Shown in pieces: positions 5,573 through 8,260 of a stretch of DNA of 8,260 nucleotides. Below the pieces are notes generated by a model. It had not been told where the DNA came from. It saw nothing but the letters and a program-made list of their open reading frames with translations, and did not search any database. The DNA comes from JBBRGG01 sp038240875 (GTDB lineage: Bacteria > Planctomycetota > Phycisphaerae > Phycisphaerales > UBA1924), in NCBI GenBank assembly GCA_038240875.1, contig JBBRGG010000164.1, positions 1-8,260 of the forward strand. The letters run 5' to 3'. Position 1 is the first letter of the stretch. Each line of letters begins with the position of its first letter. The translations under genes were made by a program, and so were the position numbers.

Positions 5573-8080
5573 TCAGCAGCCGGCTTCAAACCCCGTAAAG
5601 AATGCGGCGATATCGCCACCTTCGATGCCTCCGGATTCATCGATGTCTGCTTCTGGTGCGCCAGCTTCAAATGCAACGAAGAACGCAATGACATCGTCGC
5701 CGGTCACGCCACCATCGCGATTAAAGTCGCCCACGCACAAAGAGCTTGAGACCTCATCGACATCACCAATGATTGCCAAGCCATAGCCTTGCTTAGGCTC
5801 GTTGATGCTCGTGCCAACGATGCGAACAAGCCAATTGCCAACGGCGGGGTTGGCAACGATGACTTGCTCGGTGTTGTTGATGGTGTCGGACTGGGTCGTA
5901 CCTGCGACAAGCGGCCGCGAAAGGCCTTGTGGAGTAAAGTTGTTGCCTTGGTACAAGCTGCCATCGGGCGCGATGACGAAGATATCAAGGTTGTTAACAG
6001 GTGTGAAAGTTGCCCCGAGAGTTGCGGGAAAGTCATGCCAGGCAAGGCTGATACGAAGTGTTTCGGGCGACGAATCAACAGTGAAGGGGACTTCGACAAC
6101 GCTGCCCTGCCCGATTGCATTGAGCGCATTGTTGAAGGCTTGCCGAACAAGCAGCTTGGATGAATCGCCATTTAGGTACAACGCGGCGTCGGCGAGCACG
6201 CGGCCCCAGCCTTCGCGCATGTTTGGATAGCCGGGCGTTTCGGAAATATCTTGCCCGCTTGCAACGAGGACTGCTTTAAGAAGCGCGCCCGATGGCTCGA
6301 AGCTATCGCTAGGATGAGCAGCGCCCGATGGATAGAACCCGTCGAGGAAGTACTCGCGCGTCAAGATCGCTATCGCCGCAACCGCGGGCTGGGCCATGCT
6401 CGTGCCGGTGCGCGTCGTTAAGCCACAACTGGTGGACGATGAGCCTGAAGCTGAGGTGATCGAGCAACCTGGCGCGAGCAAATCAGGCTTGCGACGGCCG
6501 TCGGCGGTGGGTCCGCTGGCTCCGCCACAGGGCATGGAGTTCTGGTTGGGGGCGTTAGCGGTGAGCGAAACGGCGAGTGCGTTTTTGGCGTTTTCCGGGT
6601 TGCCCAAGATGCTCTGGTTGCTAACGGAAAAGCAGATCAACGCGTTGTCATTGGTCCAGGACATGGCGTCGATTGCACGGGCACCGCCATCGTATTCGGT
6701 GAAAAAGTCTGCGCCCCAACTGTTGGAATGGATCACGGCTCCTTGCGAGGCGTGCAGCGTGTAGCGCGAGAGATGGCTGGCTTCGACAACATCTGGTACT
6801 GTATCGAAGACGATGCGCGCGAGATAGGCGATGCCACGTGTGTTGCCGCTGTTCCCAGCGTCGCCCATTGCCGTCGCGGCGACGTGCGTGCCATGCTGGT
6901 CATAGGTGAGTGGCGCGTTGTACGCGGCGATCTTGCGGTGGTTGGGCCCAATTGGATTTGCTGCATCAAGAAACGAACAGTGTTGCCACGCCATCCCAAA
7001 GTCCATGAAGCCCATGATCTGGCCTTGGCCAAAGAGTCCGCGTGCGTGCAGCGGGAAGACGCCACTGATGTTGCTTTGTACAACCCATCGCGTGGTTGAG
7101 TTGCTGCGCCGCGCGTACTCGGGAGTCATCTCGGCAAACTGAACGCCTGGGAGCGTTGCAAGCTGAGCCGCGGCACGATCAGGCAGCGTAATTGAGAGCG
7201 TCCAATTTTCCATCACCAGTTCGTTGGAGAACACATCCACCCCTGGAATGGTTTCGATTTCTTGGCGCAGCTTGCTGAGCGTGACATTGGCAAACCCATG
7301 CACGATCGCGGCGACGCGCGCAGGGTTGGTGCCGTGCGGAGTGGCAAGACCTTGACGCGAAGTCGACTTCCAATTGCGGGCGTTTGCCCCGCGGAGCAGC
7401 CAAGGATCGAGCTTCCACTGATCGCGATATTCGATGAGGGAAGCAACAAATCCAAGCTTGGAAAGGTCGGCGAGTTTGTTCAGGTCCAGCGGAGAGACAT
7501 CGACGATATAGGCGTTGCTGGGCAAATACCCCATCCGCCGAATGCCTAAAGCTTGGAGCGTTGCGTGGTCAATTGGCGTGAGTGTCGCATTGAGGATGAG
7601 CACGAGTGGCTTGGCACGCAAACCTTGGTTGGCGTTGGCGGGCCAAGCGATGGCTGGGTTGGTGTTTTTGTGGCCGTTGGCGAGGGCGCGGGCGCCGGTC
7701 GCTTCGAGCAGGTCCACTTCATCGGCGACGCGAACATCGCCGGTGCGAAGGTTCAAGAAGCCTTCGCGGGCGATAACCGTGCCGGGTTGGCGGATGAGTT
7801 CTTGGTTGGCGCGTGGAACCAGATCATTGAGCGAGGGCAAGAGCGAAGACTCGGGTGATTCTTCTTCAGGTTCGTTGCCGTCAATTGGGCCCAATGCGTG
7901 TGCCGCAGTGAAACTGATGAACATCGCGCCAACAGCACATCCGCGGGTCGCGGCACGCGCGAGCAAGTTGACGTGCAATACGGCGAGCAATACGGCGAGC
8001 AAGTTTGCGAGCCGATGCAAGACATTGCAGAGGATGGGTTTGCAAGCAACGGTGTTCATAGCTGAGGATCGTTTCTTCAT
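5573..8080 (-). CDS. Secreted subtilisin-like serine protease (S8, KP43-type) with C-terminal EF-hand/dockerin-like pair
   Basis: Numbering from the ATG at 8080 (835 residues); the frame is open to a TTG at 8218, but those 46 residues do not resemble a leader. Residues 1-62 form an export leader with two hydrophobic segments (24-41, 48-62) and a possible AHA cleavage site. A long propeptide-like region follows (about 99-329). The S8 catalytic domain (about 332-644) shows Asp360 (MDFG), His396 (QHGTHVAA), Asn488 (oxyanion) and Ser561 (GTSMAQP). RGIAYLARIVFDTV, IHSNSWGADF, KPDLLAPG and EGWGRV resemble the Bacillus KP43 group, as does the following beta domain (about 659-772, NNLDIFVIAPDGSLYQGN). 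The tail (782-835) holds two calcium-loop motifs between Cys782 and Cys835, probably for surface attachment or folding. No Shine-Dalgarno is obvious; the ATG at 8059 is an alternative. Probably first gene of the minus-strand unit. The exact substrate is unknown. Confidence 0.93.
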   Translation of the reverse strand: MKKRSSAMNTVACKPILCNVLHRLANLLAVLLAVLHVNLLARAATRGCAVGAMFISFTAAHALGPIDGNEPEEESPESSLLPSLNDLVPRANQELIRQPGTVIAREGFLNLRTGDVRVADEVDLLEATGARALANGHKNTNPAIAWPANANQGLRAKPLVLILNATLTPIDHATLQALGIRRMGYLPSNAYIVDVSPLDLNKLADLSKLGFVASLIEYRDQWKLDPWLLRGANARNWKSTSRQGLATPHGTNPARVAAIVHGFANVTLSKLRQEIETIPGVDVFSNELVMENWTLSITLPDRAAAQLATLPGVQFAEMTPEYARRSNSTTRWVVQSNISGVFPLHARGLFGQGQIMGFMDFGMAWQHCSFLDAANPIGPNHRKIAAYNAPLTYDQHGTHVAATAMGDAGNSGNTRGIAYLARIVFDTVPDVVEASHLSRYTLHASQGAVIHSNSWGADFFTEYDGGARAIDAMSWTNDNALICFSVSNQSILGNPENAKNALAVSLTANAPNQNSMPCGGASGPTADGRRKPDLLAPGCSITSASGSSSTSCGLTTRTGTSMAQPAVAAIAILTREYFLDGFYPSGAAHPSDSFEPSGALLKAVLVASGQDISETPGYPNMREGWGRVLADAALYLNGDSSKLLVRQAFNNALNAIGQGSVVEVPFTVDSSPETLRISLAWHDFPATLGATFTPVNNLDIFVIAPDGSLYQGNNFTPQGLSRPLVAGTTQSDTINNTEQVIVANPAVGNWLVRIVGTSINEPKQGYGLAIIGDVDEVSSSLCVGDFNRDGGVTGDDVIAFFVAFEAGAPEADIDESGGIEGGDIAAFFTGFEAGC
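5576..5731 (-). other. Coding segment for paired EF-hand/dockerin-like calcium loops
   Basis: This 3' part of the protease gene encodes GDFNRDGGVTGDDVIAFF (loop D-N-D-G-V-D pattern) and ADIDESGGIEGGDIAAFF (D-D-S-G-I-D), each followed by an FEAG turn and separated by APE. Cysteines stand just before the first loop and at the last residue. The arrangement matches terminal dockerin-like repeats known from planctomycete exported proteins. It is the strongest taxonomic hint in the window. Confidence 0.8.
7976..7999. repeat. 12-bp in-frame tandem repeat in the protease leader
   Basis: GCAATACGGCGA occurs twice in direct succession (7976-7987, 7988-7999), followed by a diverged third copy GCAAGTTTGCGA (8000-8011). 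On the coding strand it doubles the LLAV unit in the first hydrophobic segment of the leader, lengthening it by four residues without changing frame. Confidence 0.8.
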
Positions 8081-8107
8081 CGAAAGATCGTCGAAATAGC
8101 GGACGCA

Positions 8108-8124
8108 CACGAACAAAGTTCGTG
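8108..8124. promoter_or_regulatory. Perfect inverted repeat upstream of the protease gene (operator or hairpin candidate)
   Basis: CACGAAC (8108-8114) and GTTCGTG (8118-8124) form a perfect 7-bp dyad around AAA, 28 bases upstream of the preferred protease ATG. The core CGAAC-N3-GTTCG resembles the Gram-positive LexA box CGAAC-N4-GTTCG but with a spacer one base short. It could be an operator for another regulator, or a hairpin in the mRNA leader. The dyad is certain; the role is not. Confidence 0.4.
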
Positions 8125-8220
8125 ACGTGATCGCTGGATGGCCTCTCTCTCGAACGATCAAACCGCGGGCGCAAGATGATCGTGTTGCAACGAATATGTG
8201 GAAGCGAATACGAGGCAAGA

Positions 8221-8247
8221 AAGCTTTTTAAAACGTTCTTGACGAAC
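8221..8247 (+). promoter_or_regulatory. Possible start of a plus-strand promoter at the right edge
   Basis: An A/T-rich tract (8221-8233) precedes TTGACG (8239-8244), a five-of-six match to a sigma70 -35 box. Its -10 box would fall at or just beyond the window end, so it cannot be confirmed. It overlaps a small dyad, GTTC-N5-GAAC (8235-8247). If real, it would drive a gene divergent from the protease. Confidence 0.2.
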
Positions 8248-8260
8248 AGGCAGTAAAGAC

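Noticed and set aside
8081..8218. Extension of the protease to a TTG start at 8218
   Set aside because: The extra 46 residues are arginine-rich with no leader character, and the ATG at 8080 starts with a normal MKKR n-region.
8191..8218. Minus-strand sigma70 promoter TTGCCT-N16-TATTCG before the protease
   Set aside because: Only four of six and three of six matches to consensus; too weak to claim without a mapped start.

Overview
The window looks like chromosomal DNA from a planctomycete, most likely of the Phycisphaerae type. The main clue is the C-terminus of the secreted protease: two EF-hand/dockerin-like calcium loops (GDFNRDGGV...DDV and ADIDESGGI...GDI, each followed by an FF..FEAG helix) bracketed by cysteines. 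I associate this tail with exported proteins of that class. Base composition is moderately GC-rich, and Shine-Dalgarno signals are weak or absent before most genes. The assignment is inference from recalled family patterns, not from a database search.

Layout. Plus strand: positions 1-401 hold the 3' end of the transcription terminator gene rho, cut by the window edge. A 372-base non-coding stretch (402-773) follows, with several inverted repeats, a 14-bp tandem repeat and a sigma28-like promoter candidate. Next is a 630-residue transmembrane methyl-accepting chemotaxis protein (774-2666). A strong hairpin with a T-run (2708-2734) ends this gene and probably also serves the convergent genes. 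Minus strand, read right to left: a KP43-type secreted subtilisin-like protease (8080-5573), a pyridoxal-phosphate aromatic amino acid decarboxylase (5503-3869), and a proline-rich predicted lipoprotein (3787-2765). The gaps are only 69 and 81 bases, so the three could be one transcription unit running into the shared terminator.

Function. The protease would release peptides outside the cytoplasm, and the decarboxylase converts an aromatic amino acid to an amine and CO2 in the cytoplasm. The lipoprotein is of unknown function. A link (extracellular proteolysis feeding amine production, or chemotaxis to the products) is possible but rests only on proximity.

Most unusual signal. Short, low-copy tandem duplications recur through the window (units of 12, 14, 15, 18 and 30 bp). 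Inside genes the units are always multiples of three. One adds about 18 residues next to the decarboxylase active-site strand, one duplicates a stop-codon unit so that three in-frame stops follow each other, and one duplicates part of the protease's hydrophobic leader. I found no CRISPR array, transposon, tRNA or rRNA, and no clear previously undescribed multi-gene system.
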